Positions 43,413 to 53,108 are shown, counted from the first letter of the stretch. The stretch: DNA of 64,000 bases from Janthinobacterium saanense (GCF_014200675.1 NZ_JACHCI010000015.1:90159-154158); one strand, 5' to 3'. Notes: generated from the sequence alone by a model not told the origin. Numbers and translations: made by a program.

Positions 43413-44184
43413 TTGCTCTGGCGCGATGCGCGCCAGTACACCCGTGCCAAACACGCGCTGGAAGGGCAAGTCCTTGCGCTGTGCGTAGCCGATATAGCAG
43501 TCGCACTTGAAGCGGGGGCAGCTGCGTTCCTGCAGCATATCGGCCAGGTCGTCCGTGTACAGATTGCCCAGGCGCTCGGGGATAAAATGGCAGCGCGCCA
43601 GTTCGCCATCGCCATCGACCGATAGCGATAATTCACCGGCCAGGCACGCCTTGCCGCGCGAAGGCACGGGGCGGCGGTTCAGGGCAAACCACGGATCGAT
43701 GGCGTCGAGCCAGGCCAGGTCTTCTGCACTGTAATAGCCGGGGCCGCGCCGGTCATAGGCATTCAGCCACAGATAAATGTGTGCCGGCAGGGCGGCGCGC
43801 AGGGCGGGCCAGCGCCGTGCTGCTATCCTGCCATCGTTCTGGCAGCAGTAGGATGGACCGTTCTGTTCGGGCGCATGCGGTGCGCGGAACATGCGCATCG
43901 AGACTTGTTCATAGCCACGGGCGCGCAAATGGTCGCGCGCCGCCGCATACAGGGCCAATCGGCTGTCGCCATCGCGGGCAAGCATGATGGGGTTGAGGGT
44001 GGCGGCGCCCTGGCGGCGCGCCACCTTGCCCAGGCCCGTTTGTTCGCGCACATACAGCGGATACAGATAGATTTCTTCAGGCTTGAAAGCCAGCGCGCTA
44101 TCGATGGAAGCGAGCAGGCTGTCTGCCGTGATGGTTTCAGGCGAGGCTTCGATGCCGGCTGGCGTTTGCTGCAGACCGGAGTCT
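43410..44184 (-). pseudogene. Chimeric remnant of two radical-SAM genes (STM4012-like fused in frame to STM4011-like)
   Basis: An open stretch of about 257 codons from a stop at 44187, with no convincing start (a GTG at 44051 lies inside conserved text). The N-terminal part (IYLYPLYV, LALYAAARDHL, YEQVSMRMFR, YCCQNDG) looks like the middle of an STM4012-type radical SAM protein. From about IAARRWPALRAALPAHIYLW on, it looks like the C-terminal half of the neighbour protein STM4011 (DPWFALN, CHFIPERLGNLY, CDCYIGY). The radical SAM CxxxCxxC site of either is absent. I infer one deletion that removed the 3' part of one gene and the 5' part of the next, plus loss of the first gene's start. Family names are from memory. 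Confidence 0.7.
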
Positions 44185-44307
44185 TAGCACGAGGGCAAAG
44201 GCTTATTGCGCACTGCTGAATGAGCTACTTTGGTGGCGATTATTAACCCACTCAAGTGCCTGGGTCGGACCTTCAGGGGCCGCCCCCTGTCCTTGCTGCT
44301 GGGTTTG

Positions 44308-44883
44308 CTATCTATGTATGACGACCAGTAAAGCTTTTCCCTCGGTTTTCCCGAGATTACGTATCGTATGCGGCAAATCGGCCGGATAGCGCGCCGTGCC
44401 GCCATTCTTGACCTTTTTCTTCGCCGCGCCCACTTCCAGCTCCAGGTTGCCGTGAATCACCGTCAAGTGTTCGGTGGTGCCCGGGTCGTGGGGCTGGGAG
44501 GCCAGTTCGCCGCCGGGCGCGAGGGTCACTTCATACCATTCATATTTGCCGGCCAGTTCCATCGGGCCCAGGATGCGCAGCACGTAGCCGGCGTGGTCGC
44601 CGGGCAGGGTGGGGGTTTCGTGGGCGTCCGTGACGCGGATGGTTTCCACGGCTTTTTCTGCGCTCGACAGCAATTCGCCGATCTGCACGCCCAGCGCGTT
44701 GGCCAAACGCCAGGTGATGGCGATGGTGGGATTGGCTTTTTCGCGCTCGATCTGCGACAGCATGGACTTTGATACGCCGGCGATGCGCGACAAATCCTCC
44801 AGTGTCAGGCCGCGCGCAAGGCGCAGTCTTTGCAGGGTGGCGCCTACTTCGGGCGGAGAATTGGTCGAAACACTGTTTTTCAT
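44308..44883 (-). CDS. XRE-family regulator with C-terminal cupin sensor
   Basis: A 191-residue regulator: HTH at about 12-65 (LRLARGLTLEDLSRIAGVSK, SMLSQIEREKANPT) and a cupin barrel at about 105-190 with VTLAPGGE and GTTEHLTVIHGNLELEV. Such proteins sense a small metabolite and control adjacent amino-acid genes. It is divergent from kbl-tdh-sdaA, so control of threonine and serine breakdown is a reasonable inference. The start at 44883 is at the first residue of the conserved part; the ribosome site is weak. Confidence 0.88.
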   Translation of the reverse strand: MKNSVSTNSPPEVGATLQRLRLARGLTLEDLSRIAGVSKSMLSQIEREKANPTIAITWRLANALGVQIGELLSSAEKAVETIRVTDAHETPTLPGDHAGYVLRILGPMELAGKYEWYEVTLAPGGELASQPHDPGTTEHLTVIHGNLELEVGAAKKKVKNGGTARYPADLPHTIRNLGKTEGKALLVVIHR

Positions 44884-45136
44884 CGGTAGTTGGCTTGCAA
44901 AGTTCAATAGGCTTGGGTAATATCCACTATATTGAATTTTAGTTCGAAATAGTGGATTCAGAAGAAAATCACGGAAACGTGTAGACTTCGAACAGCGCTT
45001 CACGGTACAGCATACAGCGAGGGCCGGTCAAGCGCCGGCCTTTGCATTTTGTCTATTATTAATTTAATTAAATCCATATCAGCATACAACCGTGCCGACA
45101 GCGGCATATTGAAATCAAAGAGATCAAAGGATCAAC

Positions 45137-46363
45137 ATGAGCGAGCAAGCGAAGAACACCTTTTTCAGCGGTCTGCAACAGAACCTCGATCAACTGCGCC
45201 AGCAAGGCTTGTACAAGCCTGAGCGCGTGATCGCCTCGCGCCAGGGCGCTGAAGTGGTGTGCGACGATGGCCGCACCTTGATCAATATGTGTGCGAACAA
45301 TTACCTGGGCCTGTCCGGCGACCTGCAAACGCAGCAGGCGTCCATCGCCGCTACCGAAAAATACGGTTATGGCCTGTCGTCCGTGCGCTTCATCTGCGGC
45401 ACGCAAACCGTGCACAAGGAACTGGAACAAGCCATCTCCAGCTTCCTGGGTACCGAAGACACGATTCTGTACGCAGCGGCCTTTGACGCCAACGGCGGCG
45501 TGTTTGAACCGCTGTTTGATGAAAACGACGCCATCATTTCCGACGCGCTGAACCACGCATCGATCATCGACGGCATCCGCCTGTGCAAGGCTGGCCGCTA
45601 CCGCTATGCGCACAATGACATGGCCGACCTGGAAGTGCAGCTGCAAGCAGCGATTGCTGCCGGCAAGCGCCATAAAGTCATCGTCACCGACGGCGTGTTC
45701 TCGATGGACGGCACCATCGCCCAACTCGACAAGATCTGCGACCTGGCCGACCAATACGGCGCGCTGGTGATGATCGACGAATGCCACGCTTCCGGCTTCA
45801 TGGGCGCAACCGGCCGCGGCACGCACGAACACCACAATGTGATGGGCCGCATCGACATCATCACGGGCACCCTGGGCAAGGCCCTGGGCGGCGCCATGGG
45901 TGGCTTTACCTCGGCCCGCAAGGAAGTCATCGACACCCTGCGCCAGAAATCGCGTCCTTATCTGTTCTCGAACACCCTGGCGCCATCGATCGCCGGCGCT
46001 TCGCTGTCGGTGCTGGAACGCCTGGCCAAGTCGACGGAACTGCGTGACCGCCTGCATGAAAACACGGCCTTCTTCCGCAGCGAAATCGAACGCATCGGCT
46101 TCACCATCAAGCCGGGTACCCACCCGGTGGTGCCGGTGATGCTGTTTGATGCACCGGTGGCGCAGAAGTTCGCCGCCCGCCTGTATGAACTGGGCGTGCT
46201 GGTGACGGGCTTCTTCTACCCGGTCGTGCCGATGGGCCAGGCCAGGGTGCGCGTGCAGCTGTCGGCTGCCCATACCCACGAACAGCTGGTTACGGTGCTG
46301 GCTGCGTTTGAACAGGCTGGCAAGGAACTGGGCCTGCTGAAGACTGAAACCACCACCAATTGA
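45137..46363 (+). CDS. kbl: Glycine C-acetyltransferase (2-amino-3-ketobutyrate CoA ligase)
   Basis: A 408-residue PLP enzyme of the alpha-oxoamine synthase family that cleaves 2-amino-3-oxobutyrate with CoA to glycine and acetyl-CoA. The PLP Lys is K248 in TGTLGKALGG, and VMIDECHASG carries the cofactor-binding Asp and His. Full length compared with E. coli Kbl. AAAGGA lies 6 bases before the ATG. The partner dehydrogenase follows after 34 bases. Confidence 0.96.
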   Translation: MSEQAKNTFFSGLQQNLDQLRQQGLYKPERVIASRQGAEVVCDDGRTLINMCANNYLGLSGDLQTQQASIAATEKYGYGLSSVRFICGTQTVHKELEQAISSFLGTEDTILYAAAFDANGGVFEPLFDENDAIISDALNHASIIDGIRLCKAGRYRYAHNDMADLEVQLQAAIAAGKRHKVIVTDGVFSMDGTIAQLDKICDLADQYGALVMIDECHASGFMGATGRGTHEHHNVMGRIDIITGTLGKALGGAMGGFTSARKEVIDTLRQKSRPYLFSNTLAPSIAGASLSVLERLAKSTELRDRLHENTAFFRSEIERIGFTIKPGTHPVVPVMLFDAPVAQKFAARLYELGVLVTGFFYPVVPMGQARVRVQLSAAHTHEQLVTVLAAFEQAGKELGLLKTETTTN

Positions 46364-46397
46364 TATTGAACCAAACAGTAATCAGGACGAGAAGAAC

Positions 46398-47363
46398 ATG
46401 GAACGTATTTTAGTGATAGGCGCGAACGGCCAAATCGGTAGTGAATTGGTCGGCGCGCTGGCGCTGCAGCATGGCGCGGACAATGTCATCGCCAGCGATA
46501 TCGGCACGAACAATCTGTACCAGGCCAAGCGCTACGCGCAGTTGAACGTGCTGGACAAGGACGGCCTGGCGAAGATCGTCGCCGATGAAAACATCACCCA
46601 GGTCTACCAGCTGGCGGCGATGCTGTCGGCCACCGGTGAAGCGGCGCCTTTGAAGGCCTGGAGCCTGAACATGGATGGCTTGCTCAATATCCTGGAACTG
46701 GCGCGCGAGCGCGGTGTGGCCGGCAAGCCGCTGCGCATCTTCTGGCCATCGTCGATCGCTGCCTTCGGCCCGAACACGCCACAGGAAAACACGCCGCAAA
46801 TGACGGTGATGGACCCGACCTCGATGTACGGCATCAGCAAGCTGGCCGGCGAGCGCCTGTGCGAATACTACTTCAACAAGTATGGCGTGGACGTGCGCAG
46901 CATCCGCTACCCTGGCATCATCAGCTACAAATCGCCTCCTGGCGGCGGCACCACCGACTACGCGATCGCGATCTTCCACGCAGCCCTGCGCGGCGAACGC
47001 TATGACTGCTTCCTGGACGCGACCACCACCCTGCCGATGATCTACATGCCAGACGCGATCCGCGCCACCATCGAATTGATGGACGCTCCTGCCTCGCAGA
47101 TCAAGATCCGCTCGTCCTACAACGTGGCCGGTGTCTCGTTCAACCCGGAGCAGCTGGCCAAGGCCATCGTGCACATGGTCCCTGACTTCAAGATCAGCTA
47201 CAAGCCGGACAGCCGCCAGGCCATCGCCAACAGCTGGCCGCAAAGCCTGGACGACAGCCGTGCCCACGCAGACTGGGGCTGGAAGGCGCAGATCGGCGTC
47301 GAGCAGATGGTGACCGACATGCTGGCCAATGTGGACGCGGGCCAGTCGGTGCAAGCTGCCTGA
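46398..47363 (+). CDS. tdh: L-threonine 3-dehydrogenase, short-chain (epimerase-like) type
   Basis: A 321-residue extended SDR protein with NAD motif GANGQIG (8-14) and catalytic Y144/K148 in YGISK. Sequence blocks WPSSIAAFGP, SIRYPGIIS and PGGGTTDYAI mark the SDR-type threonine dehydrogenase, distinct from the zinc MDR type of E. coli. It makes the unstable 2-amino-3-oxobutyrate that the adjacent Kbl consumes. A good ribosome site (AGGACGAGA) precedes the ATG. Confidence 0.93.
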   Translation: MERILVIGANGQIGSELVGALALQHGADNVIASDIGTNNLYQAKRYAQLNVLDKDGLAKIVADENITQVYQLAAMLSATGEAAPLKAWSLNMDGLLNILELARERGVAGKPLRIFWPSSIAAFGPNTPQENTPQMTVMDPTSMYGISKLAGERLCEYYFNKYGVDVRSIRYPGIISYKSPPGGGTTDYAIAIFHAALRGERYDCFLDATTTLPMIYMPDAIRATIELMDAPASQIKIRSSYNVAGVSFNPEQLAKAIVHMVPDFKISYKPDSRQAIANSWPQSLDDSRAHADWGWKAQIGVEQMVTDMLANVDAGQSVQAA

Positions 47364-47412
47364 AATAGCTACAAGCATTCATAAAAATATATCAATATAA
47401 AGAGACATACCA

Positions 47413-48813
47413 ATGGACATGAGCGTATTTGACCTGTTTAAAATCGGCATCGGGCCGTCGAGTTCCCACACGGTGGGGCCGATGGTGGCGGCGCGGCGTT
47501 TTCTGGTTGAATATGGTCCATTGGATGAGGTGGTAGGCGTGGAAGCGGCGCTGTATGGCTCGCTGGCGCTGACCGGCGTGGGCCACGCGACCGACAAGGC
47601 CGTGATCCTGGGCTTGATGGGCGAAACGCCGCAAGGCGTGCCGCCCGATGAAGTCGACAGCAAGCTGGCCGCCATCGAGGCGGCAGGCTCAATCGCGCTG
47701 CTGGGCGTGCACGCCGTGCCATTCACGGCCGCCACCGGCCTGGTATGGTTCAAGAGCGAATCGCTGCCCGAGCATCCGAACGGCATGCGCTTTACCCTGA
47801 AGCTGCGCGATGGCAGCCGTATTGATAAAGTTTACTACTCGATCGGCGGCGGTTTTATCCGCGAAGCGGGCGAGGCGCAAGCCGAAGCTGCCGTGGAATC
47901 GGCGGCCAGCGCGCGCGTGGTGTTCCCGTTTGACACGATGGAGCAGCTGCTGGAACACGGCCGTGCGAGCGGCTTGTCGATTCCTGACATGCTGCGCGCA
48001 AATGAACGCGTCAAGCGCAGCGACGTCGAACTCGATGAAGGCCTGGACCGTATCTGGCATGTGATGCGCGACTGTATCGCGCATGGCCTGGAAACGACCG
48101 GCAACCTGCCGGGCGGCTTGAACGTCAAGCGCCGCGCCGCCAAGCTGTGGCGCCAGGCGCAGGACGCGAAAGCGTCGGACAACCGCGCCAACGACTTGCC
48201 ACACGATGCCGTGCACCTGGTCAGCCTGTATGCGATGGCCGTCAATGAAGAAAACGCAGCCGGTGGCCGCGTGGTGACGGCGCCCACCAATGGCGCTGCC
48301 GGCATCATCCCGGCCGTGCTGCGCTACTACGCGCAGGATTGCCGCCCCAGCGATCCGGTTGGCGGCGTGCGCCGCTTCATGCTGACGGCCGCCGCCATCG
48401 GCATGCTGTGCAAGCGCAATGCTTCGATCTCGGGCGCCGAAGTGGGCTGCCAGGGCGAAGTGGGCGTGGCCTGCGCCATGGCCGCTGCCGGTCTGGTGGC
48501 CGCCCTGGGCGGCACGAATGAGCAAATTGAAAACGCCGCCGAAATCGGCATCGAACACCACCTGGGCATGACCTGCGACCCGATCGGCGGCCTGGTGCAA
48601 ATTCCCTGCATCGAGCGCAACGGCATGGGCGCCGTCAAAGCCATCACCGCCGCCTCGCTGGCGCTGAACGGCGACGGCACGCACTTTGTCAGCCTCGATG
48701 AAGTGATCGAAACCATGCGCCAGACGGGCGCGGACATGCAGGACAAGTACAAGGAAACGTCGCTGGGGGGACTGGCAGTCCACGTTATCACCGTGAACCA
48801 CGCCGCTTGCTGA
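47413..48813 (+). CDS. sdaA: L-serine ammonia-lyase (iron-sulfur type)
   Basis: A 466-residue single-chain serine deaminase that converts L-serine to pyruvate and ammonia. The start SVFDLFKIGIGPSSSHTVGP is the family signature of the beta domain, and Cys residues in MLCKRNASIS, AEVGCQG and GMTCDPIGG supply the 4Fe-4S ligands. It lies 49 bases after tdh. Together the three genes turn threonine into glycine and acetyl-CoA and, by way of serine, into pyruvate. Confidence 0.95.
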   Translation: MDMSVFDLFKIGIGPSSSHTVGPMVAARRFLVEYGPLDEVVGVEAALYGSLALTGVGHATDKAVILGLMGETPQGVPPDEVDSKLAAIEAAGSIALLGVHAVPFTAATGLVWFKSESLPEHPNGMRFTLKLRDGSRIDKVYYSIGGGFIREAGEAQAEAAVESAASARVVFPFDTMEQLLEHGRASGLSIPDMLRANERVKRSDVELDEGLDRIWHVMRDCIAHGLETTGNLPGGLNVKRRAAKLWRQAQDAKASDNRANDLPHDAVHLVSLYAMAVNEENAAGGRVVTAPTNGAAGIIPAVLRYYAQDCRPSDPVGGVRRFMLTAAAIGMLCKRNASISGAEVGCQGEVGVACAMAAAGLVAALGGTNEQIENAAEIGIEHHLGMTCDPIGGLVQIPCIERNGMGAVKAITAASLALNGDGTHFVSLDEVIETMRQTGADMQDKYKETSLGGLAVHVITVNHAAC

Positions 48814-48845
48814 TGGCGACGCGATAAACCTACTGCGCAGCCCAC

Positions 48846-48925
48846 TCTCGCGTCGGCGTTGCTCGCCGTACCTTAGTACGGCTGCGCTACTCAACACGAT
48901 ATTGGGCTTGCTCGCTACGGTTTCT
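48846..48925 (-). repeat. Intergenic palindromic element (copy D, related core)
   Basis: The centre GCCGTAC CTTA GTACGGC is a perfect 7-bp hairpin, preceded by CGGCGTTGCTC. In reverse complement this reads GTAC-4 bases-GTACGGCGAGCAACGC, which is the arrangement in copy B with a short deletion. The outer parts do not match A and B, so it is a relative and not a close copy. It fills the gap between sdaA and the convergent ATPase gene. Confidence 0.55.
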
Positions 48926-48989
48926 CGCGCCGCCGCGGCGTTCCGTGGACTACGGGAAGATCAAAATAAGTGCAATATTTTTAATTAAA

Positions 48990-49730
48990 TTAATCCTCTT
49001 CAAACAACTGCTCCAGCCTCCTGGGGTAGTTGTTCAAGAAATCCTTCGTCACCGCATAGTGTTCCGTGTCTTCATACGCCACTTCGTGGATGCCGGCGCC
49101 CGTAAACATCAGGATCTTGGCGTTCGGGTAGGCCAGCAAGAGCGGCGAATGGGTGGCGATGATCAGTTGCGAGTCGTCCTGCACCAACTGGTGGATCACC
49201 GATAGCGCGGCCAGCTGGCGGCTGGGCGACAGGGCTGCCTCCGGCTCGTCGAGCAGATACAAGCCTTTTCCCTGCAGTTTATTGAGCAAGGTCGCCATGA
49301 AGGCTTCGCCGTGCGACTGCGCGTGCAGCGACTTGCCGCCGTAGCTGCCCAGGTAGGCGGGCATGGTATCCATATAGGTGGCGACATTGAAAAAGCTTTC
49401 GGCGCGCAGGAAGTAGCTGTCGTCGGGTTTTTTATAGCTTTTACTCAGGCGCAGGTGCGCATGCAAGCCCGATTCGCGGTCTGATTGTTCGGTGATGCGC
49501 ACGTTGCGTGTGCCGCCATCCTTGCCAAAGCCCAGCGCCACGGCCAGCGCTTCGAGCATGGTCGACTTGCCGCTGCCGTTTTCCCCCACAAAAAACGTCA
49601 CGTCAGGGTGGAAATCCATTTGCACGAAATCGCGGATGGCCGGTATCGTAAACGGGTAGTTTTCCAGGTCGACGACGGCGTCCGGGCGCAGGGCGGCGCT
49701 TTGCAGATACGGTTTTTTACTGAGCGACAT
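48990..49730 (-). CDS. AAA/ABC-type ATPase (COG3910-like)
   Basis: A 246-residue SMC/ABC-like ATPase: Walker A VGENGSGKST (near residue 48), a signature-like region with ALSPSRQLAAL, Walker B LYLLDEPEAAL and the switch His in IIATHSPLLL. It has no membrane partner or extra domain. Similar proteins are annotated as predicted ATPases of unknown function, and some act in defence or DNA repair. The start is not certain (ATG 49730 or 49745); no good ribosome site is present. Divergent from thrC. Confidence 0.82.
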   Translation of the reverse strand: MSLSKKPYLQSAALRPDAVVDLENYPFTIPAIRDFVQMDFHPDVTFFVGENGSGKSTMLEALAVALGFGKDGGTRNVRITEQSDRESGLHAHLRLSKSYKKPDDSYFLRAESFFNVATYMDTMPAYLGSYGGKSLHAQSHGEAFMATLLNKLQGKGLYLLDEPEAALSPSRQLAALSVIHQLVQDDSQLIIATHSPLLLAYPNAKILMFTGAGIHEVAYEDTEHYAVTKDFLNNYPRRLEQLFEED

Positions 49731-49880
49731 GGGCGGTCCATTCATCGTTGTTGGCTGGGCGGCGTGCCATGGCATACTGGCGCAGCGGGCAAATTCGCCT
49801 TGCGCGTGCGCCCGCACTATAATATTGGCTCGTTTGCATTCATGATAACCGCCCTCAGCTCACCTGGACCCTACAATTTT

Positions 49881-51377
49881 ATGCAATATGTGTCTACCCG
49901 CGCTGATACAGCGCCATCGAATCCGCAACAATTTTCCGCGCATCAATTTTCAGATATCCTGCTGGGCGGCCTGGCCCCCGATGGCGGACTGTACCTCCCT
50001 GAACACTACCCGCAAGTCAGCGGCGCCGAGCTCGATGCGTGGCGCAAATTGTCGTATGCCGACCTGGCAAACGAGATACTCAAGAAGTTCGCTACCGATA
50101 TCCCGGCAGCGGACTTGAAGGCGCTGACGGCGAAAACCTATACCAAGGCTGTCTACAAGAATGCGCGCGCCGGCGACAGCGCGGCCGACATCACGCCGCT
50201 GCGCGTGCTGGAACAAAACGTCGTCAAGGGTGGCCAGACCACCCTGATCCTGCAAGCGCTGTCGAATGGCCCGACCCTGGCCTTCAAGGACATGGCGATG
50301 CAGTTGCTGGGCAATCTGTTTGAATACACCTTGGCCAAGCACAAGGCCGAACTCAATATCTTTGGCGCCACCTCGGGCGATACGGGTAGTGCGGCCGAAT
50401 ACGCGATGCGCGGCAAGAAGGGTATCCGTGTCTTCATGCTGTCGCCGCACAAGAAGATGAGCGCCTTCCAGACGGCGCAGATGTTCAGCCTGCAGGATCC
50501 GAACATTGTCAATATCGCCGTCGAAGGCGTGTTCGACGATTGCCAGGACATGGTCAAGGCCGTGTCCAACGATTTGCCTTTCAAGGCGCAGCAAAAGATC
50601 GGCACCGTCAATTCCATCAACTGGGCTAGAGTGGTGGCGCAGGTGGTGTATTACTTCCGCGGCTACCTGGCGGCGACCAGCAGCAACGACCAGAAAGTAT
50701 CGTTCACAGTTCCATCGGGTAACTTCGGCAATATCTGCGCCGGCCATATCGCCCGCATGATGGGCTTGCCGATTTCGAAACTGGTGGCCGCCACCAATGA
50801 AAACGATGTGCTCGACGAGTTTTTCCGCACGGGCGTCTACCGCGTGCGCAAGTCCAGCGAAACCTATCACACCAGCAGCCCGTCGATGGATATCTCGAAA
50901 GCGTCCAACTTCGAGCGCTTCATCTACGACCTGGTCGGCCGCGACAGCCAGCGCGTGAAAGCGCTGTTCCAGAAAGTGGAAACGCACGGTGGCTTCGACT
51001 TGTCCGGCAAGCCTGGCAGCGATGGCGACGAATTCAAGCTGGTCGCCAAATACGGCTTCAAGTCGGGCAAGTCCACCCACCAGGACCGTCTGGACACCAT
51101 CCGCGACGTGGCCGACGATTACGGCATCACCATCGATACGCATACGGCCGACGGCATCAAGGTGGCGCGCGAACATCTGGAGCCTAACGTGCCGATGATC
51201 GTGCTGGAAACGGCACTGGCAGCCAAGTTCAATGAAACCATCCTCGACGCCCTGGGCGTGGATGCGGAACGCCCGGCCGGTTTTGAAAACATCGAAGACC
51301 TGCCGCAAAAGTTTGTGGTGATGGGCACCGATGTGGAAAAAATCAAAGCCTACATCAGCGCAAATACGGGCTTATGA
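49881..51377 (+). CDS. thrC: Threonine synthase
   Basis: A 498-residue PLP enzyme that turns O-phosphohomoserine into threonine. The PLP Lys is K136 in LAFKDMAMQ; SGDTGSAAEYA and VPSGNFGNICAGH are family blocks that bind phosphate and cofactor. The N-terminal YVSTRAD and ILLGGLAPDGGLYLPE are typical. No homoserine dehydrogenase gene is directly upstream, unlike the usual hom-thrC pair. Its stop overlaps the moeA start by ATGA, so they are coupled. Confidence 0.94.
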   Translation: MQYVSTRADTAPSNPQQFSAHQFSDILLGGLAPDGGLYLPEHYPQVSGAELDAWRKLSYADLANEILKKFATDIPAADLKALTAKTYTKAVYKNARAGDSAADITPLRVLEQNVVKGGQTTLILQALSNGPTLAFKDMAMQLLGNLFEYTLAKHKAELNIFGATSGDTGSAAEYAMRGKKGIRVFMLSPHKKMSAFQTAQMFSLQDPNIVNIAVEGVFDDCQDMVKAVSNDLPFKAQQKIGTVNSINWARVVAQVVYYFRGYLAATSSNDQKVSFTVPSGNFGNICAGHIARMMGLPISKLVAATNENDVLDEFFRTGVYRVRKSSETYHTSSPSMDISKASNFERFIYDLVGRDSQRVKALFQKVETHGGFDLSGKPGSDGDEFKLVAKYGFKSGKSTHQDRLDTIRDVADDYGITIDTHTADGIKVAREHLEPNVPMIVLETALAAKFNETILDALGVDAERPAGFENIEDLPQKFVVMGTDVEKIKAYISANTGL

Positions 51378-52600
51378 TGAGCGCTCCCGCAGAACGCAAA
51401 CCGATGCTGTCCGTGGCCGAAGCGCTGGCCTTCATGCTGGACGCGGTGCGTCCGCTAACGGCAGTGGAAAGCGTGGACACTTTGCAGGCGAATGGCCGCG
51501 TGCTGGCGACTGGTCAGACATCGACCCTGAACGTGCCCGAGCGCGACAACACGCAGATGGATGGTTATGCCGTGCGCGCCAGCGATTGCGCCAGCGGCGC
51601 GGCCAGCTTGCCCGTGTCGCAGCGCATCGCCGCCGGTCATGTGGGTCAGCCTTTGTTGCCGGGGACGGCGGCGCGCATCTTCACGGGCGCCTTGATCCCT
51701 GACGGCGCCGATGCAGTGGTGATGCAGGAGCAGTGCACGCTGAGTGACAATGTGGTGACGGTCAATCACGTGCCGGTGGCGGGCGAGTGGATACGCCGCC
51801 AGGGCGAGGATATCCGCGCCGGTGGCGCTATCCTGGCGCCGGGCACGCGTTTGCGCAGCCAGGAAATGGGCCTGGCCGCTTCGGTCGGGCTGGCCCAGCT
51901 GCCCGTGCTGCGCAAGCTGCGCGTGGCGGTGTTTTTCACGGGCGACGAGCTGGCCATGCCGGGCCAGCCTTTGGCGCCGGGCGCCGTCTACAATTCCAAC
52001 CGCTTTACCTTGCGCGGCCTGCTGGAAAACCTCGGTTGCGAGATCACCGACCTGGGCATCGTGCCGGACAGCCTGGAAGCGACGCGCGCCGTGCTGCGCC
52101 AGGCGGCCCAGGGCAATGACTTGATCATCACCTCGGGCGGCGTGTCCGTCGGCGAGGAAGACCATATCAAGCCGGCCGTGGAAGCGGAAGGGCGCTTGAA
52201 CATGTGGCAAATCGCCGTCAAGCCGGGTAAGCCTTTGGCCTTCGGCGAGGTCGGCGATGCCTTCTTTGTCGGCTTGCCGGGCAATCCTGTCTCCAGCTTT
52301 GTCACCTTCTTGCTGTTCGTGCGGCCATTCATCTTGCGCCTGCAAGGCGTGGCGGGCAGCGTGGTCCCGCGCAGCTATCGCCTGGCGGCCAATTTCGAGC
52401 GCCTGAAGGCAGACCGCCGCAATGAGTTCCTGCGCGCCAGGGTCAACGATGATGGTGAGCTGGAGCTGTTTGGCAACCAGAGTTCAGGCGTGCTGACGTC
52501 CACCGTGTGGGGCGATGGCTTGATCGATTGTCCGCCGGGCCTGTCGATCGCGCGCGGCGACATGCTGCGCTTCATTCCGTTTAACGAATTGCTGTATTAA
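51374..52600 (+). CDS. moeA: Molybdopterin molybdotransferase
   Basis: A 408-residue MoeA that inserts molybdate into adenylylated molybdopterin. Visible blocks: NVPERDNTQMDGYAV, RIFTGALIPDGADAVV, the GDEL segment, and ITSGGVSVGEEDHIK with the active-site loop, then GLPGNPVSSFVTF. Full length. It overlaps thrC by 4 bases and is followed by moaD after 9 bases; the linkage of threonine and molybdenum cofactor genes is common in Burkholderiales. Confidence 0.95.
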   Translation: MMSAPAERKPMLSVAEALAFMLDAVRPLTAVESVDTLQANGRVLATGQTSTLNVPERDNTQMDGYAVRASDCASGAASLPVSQRIAAGHVGQPLLPGTAARIFTGALIPDGADAVVMQEQCTLSDNVVTVNHVPVAGEWIRRQGEDIRAGGAILAPGTRLRSQEMGLAASVGLAQLPVLRKLRVAVFFTGDELAMPGQPLAPGAVYNSNRFTLRGLLENLGCEITDLGIVPDSLEATRAVLRQAAQGNDLIITSGGVSVGEEDHIKPAVEAEGRLNMWQIAVKPGKPLAFGEVGDAFFVGLPGNPVSSFVTFLLFVRPFILRLQGVAGSVVPRSYRLAANFERLKADRRNEFLRARVNDDGELELFGNQSSGVLTSTVWGDGLIDCPPGLSIARGDMLRFIPFNELLY

Positions 52601-52609
52601 GGACGCTGC

Positions 52610-52867
52610 ATGAAGATCAATCTGCGTTTTTTTGCCAGCGTGCGCGAGCTGGTCGGCACGGCGCAAGAAGTGCTGGAAGTGGCCGAGCCGGTACGCACCG
52701 TGGGCGAGGTGAGAAGCTTGCTGATTGCACGTGGCGGCAGCTGGGCCAGCGCGCTGGCGCCTGGCCGCGCGCTGCGCATGGCGCATCAGCAGATCATGTG
52801 CGATGCGGATACGCCGGTCTTTGACGGCGATGAAGTGGCGTTTTTTCCGCCCGTGACGGGCGGTTAA
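52610..52867 (+). CDS. moaD: Molybdopterin synthase small (sulfur-carrier) subunit
   Basis: An 85-residue ubiquitin-fold protein ending in PPVTGG, the di-Gly tail that becomes the thiocarboxylate sulfur donor for molybdopterin synthesis. AAGGA lies before the ATG, directly after moeA. The large subunit gene moaE, which often follows, is not present here; the next gene is on the other strand. Confidence 0.94.
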   Translation: MKINLRFFASVRELVGTAQEVLEVAEPVRTVGEVRSLLIARGGSWASALAPGRALRMAHQQIMCDADTPVFDGDEVAFFPPVTGG

Positions 52868-52874
52868 ACAAGGG

Positions 52875-53108
52875 TCAGCGCGATTTGGCCTTGGGCGCGT
52901 CGCCGCTGCACATGGCGCAGGCCACGGCTTTGCGGTAGCGCCAGTATTTGGAGCCGATGAAGATGGCCGAGGCGATCAGCGACCAGGCCAGCGCGCTCAA
53001 AATGTCGGTCTGGGTAGGCGCGCCCTTGCTGTATTCGACCACGGCCAAAATGATGAATAAAATGCCGCTGGCCAGCAAATAGCGGGAAATCCAGTATCCT
53101 GCACCCAT
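52875..53108 (-). CDS. Small membrane protein, hypothetical
   Basis: A 77-residue protein with two hydrophobic segments (about 5-24 and 36-54) and a basic tail with CAMC. I do not recognise the family. AGGAG lies 6 bases before the ATG. It ends 7 bases from the moaD stop in convergent orientation. Confidence 0.7.
   Translation of the reverse strand: MGAGYWISRYLLASGILFIILAVVEYSKGAPTQTDILSALAWSLIASAIFIGSKYWRYRKAVACAMCSGDAPKAKSR

Noticed and set aside
44274..44289. CAGGGG / CCCCTG hairpin after the XRE-cupin gene as a terminator
   Set aside because: Only 6 bp and no T run on either side; could be chance in GC-rich DNA.
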